DNA of 7,469 nt from Bryobacteraceae bacterium (GTDB taxonomy: Bacteria; Acidobacteriota; Terriglobia; Bryobacterales; Bryobacteraceae), in contig JANXXV010000096.1 of NCBI GenBank assembly GCA_025350445.1, forward strand, positions 1 through 7,469. The letters are read 5' to 3'. Shown piece by piece: positions 6,708-7,469 of the stretch (its first letter is position 1; every line of letters starts with the position of its first letter). A model generated the notes under the pieces. The model was not told where the DNA came from and made no database searches. It saw nothing but the letters and a program-made list of their open reading frames with translations. Both the position numbers and the translations under genes were made by a program.

Positions 6708-7469
6708 GCCGGAGAATAATCGACTGGCTGGAACACCGCACCGGCGTAGAGACGGCTATCAAGAGCTTTCTCTATGAGGACATCCCAGCGTCCAGCGGCT
6801 GGCGCCAGGTCTTCGGCAGCATCGCCCTCTTCCTTTTCATGACACAGGTCTTCACCGGCATCATGTTGGCGTTCAACTACGCGCCCACACCCGGCGAGGC
6901 CTACAACAGCTTGAAGTACATCATCACCGAAATCACCGGCGGCCGCATGATTCGCGGCCTGCACCATTGGGGCTCCAGTATGATCATTGTGATCGTGGTG
7001 CTGCACATGTGCCAGGTTTTTCTCTACGGCTCCTATAAGAAACCGAGGGAGGCAACGTGGATGGTGGGCGTGGTACTGCTGCTTCTCACGCTTGCCTACG
7101 GCTTGACAGGATACCTGCTGCCTTGGGACAACCGGGCCTATTGGGGCACCGTTGTCACTACGCAAATAGCGGCATCGGCACCAATTATGGGGCCATATCT
7201 AACGAGGCTTCTGGGCGGCGAAGGCAGCATTGGAGTAGTTACTTTCGCGCGCTTTTATGCCTTGCACGTTTTGTTGTTGCCGCCCGCGACAATGATCCTG
7301 ATCGCCCTGCATGTTTATCTGGTACGCAAGCACGGCGTCGCGCCTGCTGTGGGCGACACTGCTCCAAAGAAACGCTTTTTTCCGCAGCAAGTGTTTATAG
7401 ACACCGTTGCCACGTTTGTAGCCTTCGTAATTCTATTCACTTTGGCAATTGCCGCAAAGGTGCCGCTCG
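6704..7469 (+). CDS. qcrB: Cytochrome b (b6-type) of the quinol oxidoreductase, cut at right edge
   Basis: 255 codons are visible from ATG 6704 to the window end; the gene continues beyond. It encodes the diheme membrane subunit that oxidises and reduces quinone in bc/b6f-type complexes. Helices A (about 34-59), B (84-107), C (118-141) and D (181-207) are evident. Heme ligands are H87 and H101 on helix B, H188 and H203 on helix D. The helix-D pair is 15 residues apart, as in b6 (mitochondrial cytochrome b has 14). GSYKKPRE-TW and GLTGYLLPWDN are family blocks. The position equivalent to the heme c(i) cysteine of plastid b6 is V36. Instead of ending near 215 like b6, the chain goes on through FFPQQVFIDT into a fifth helix (about 233-251), as when subunit IV is fused. 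Start by ATGA overlap with the Rieske gene implies coupled translation. The segment is long and complete at its 5' end, so family identity is firm. Confidence 0.9.
   Translation, partial: MSRRIIDWLEHRTGVETAIKSFLYEDIPASSGWRQVFGSIALFLFMTQVFTGIMLAFNYAPTPGEAYNSLKYIITEITGGRMIRGLHHWGSSMIIVIVVLHMCQVFLYGSYKKPREATWMVGVVLLLLTLAYGLTGYLLPWDNRAYWGTVVTTQIAASAPIMGPYLTRLLGGEGSIGVVTFARFYALHVLLLPPATMILIALHVYLVRKHGVAPAVGDTAPKKRFFPQQVFIDTVATFVAFVILFTLAIAAKVPL

Overview
The window looks like chromosomal DNA from a Gram-negative bacterium with menaquinone or ubiquinone respiration. Style and gene content are most reminiscent of Acidobacteriota (Solibacter/Bryobacterales type), but that placement is inferred from protein character alone, with no database search. 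An outer-membrane barrel protein with a signal peptide supports a double-membrane cell. All intact genes use ordinary stop codons, including TAG.

Layout, left to right. (1) Bases 1-154, minus strand: the first 51 codons of an unidentified exported protein that runs off the left edge, with a candidate promoter and a perfect 7-bp dyad just upstream. (2) 308-1489, minus strand: an outer-membrane beta-barrel (porin-like) protein. (3) 1490-1711: a divergent control region holding a candidate promoter, a 6-bp-arm dyad and a 20-codon leader ORF with a strong Shine-Dalgarno; its stop overlaps the amtB start. (4) 1712-5894, plus strand: a nitrogen-control operon of ammonium channel AmtB, PII protein and PII uridylyltransferase GlnD. 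The glnD frame is cut by one in-frame TAG at codon 299, and conserved GlnD sequence continues in the same frame afterwards. (5) 5895-6212: a gene-free, palindrome-rich interval with a dispersed-repeat-like element and a very GC-rich cluster, ending in a TATAAT box almost touching the next start codon. (6) 6213-7469, plus strand: a Rieske iron-sulfur protein and, overlapping by ATGA, a cytochrome b with b6-type heme-ligand spacing that runs off the right edge.

How the genes work together. AmtB moves ammonium into the cell. PII senses ATP/ADP and 2-oxoglutarate and can plug AmtB through its T-loop. GlnD would uridylylate or deuridylylate PII at Tyr51 in response to glutamine. The divergent barrel protein may provide the outer-membrane entry route, but this is inference from position. 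The Rieske/cytochrome b pair begins a separate quinol-oxidising electron-transfer operon.

Most worth a second look: the amber codon in glnD, the leader ORF/dyad upstream of amtB, the dyad upstream of the first gene, the apparently leaderless Rieske gene, and the b6-spaced cytochrome b that continues into subunit IV-like sequence.
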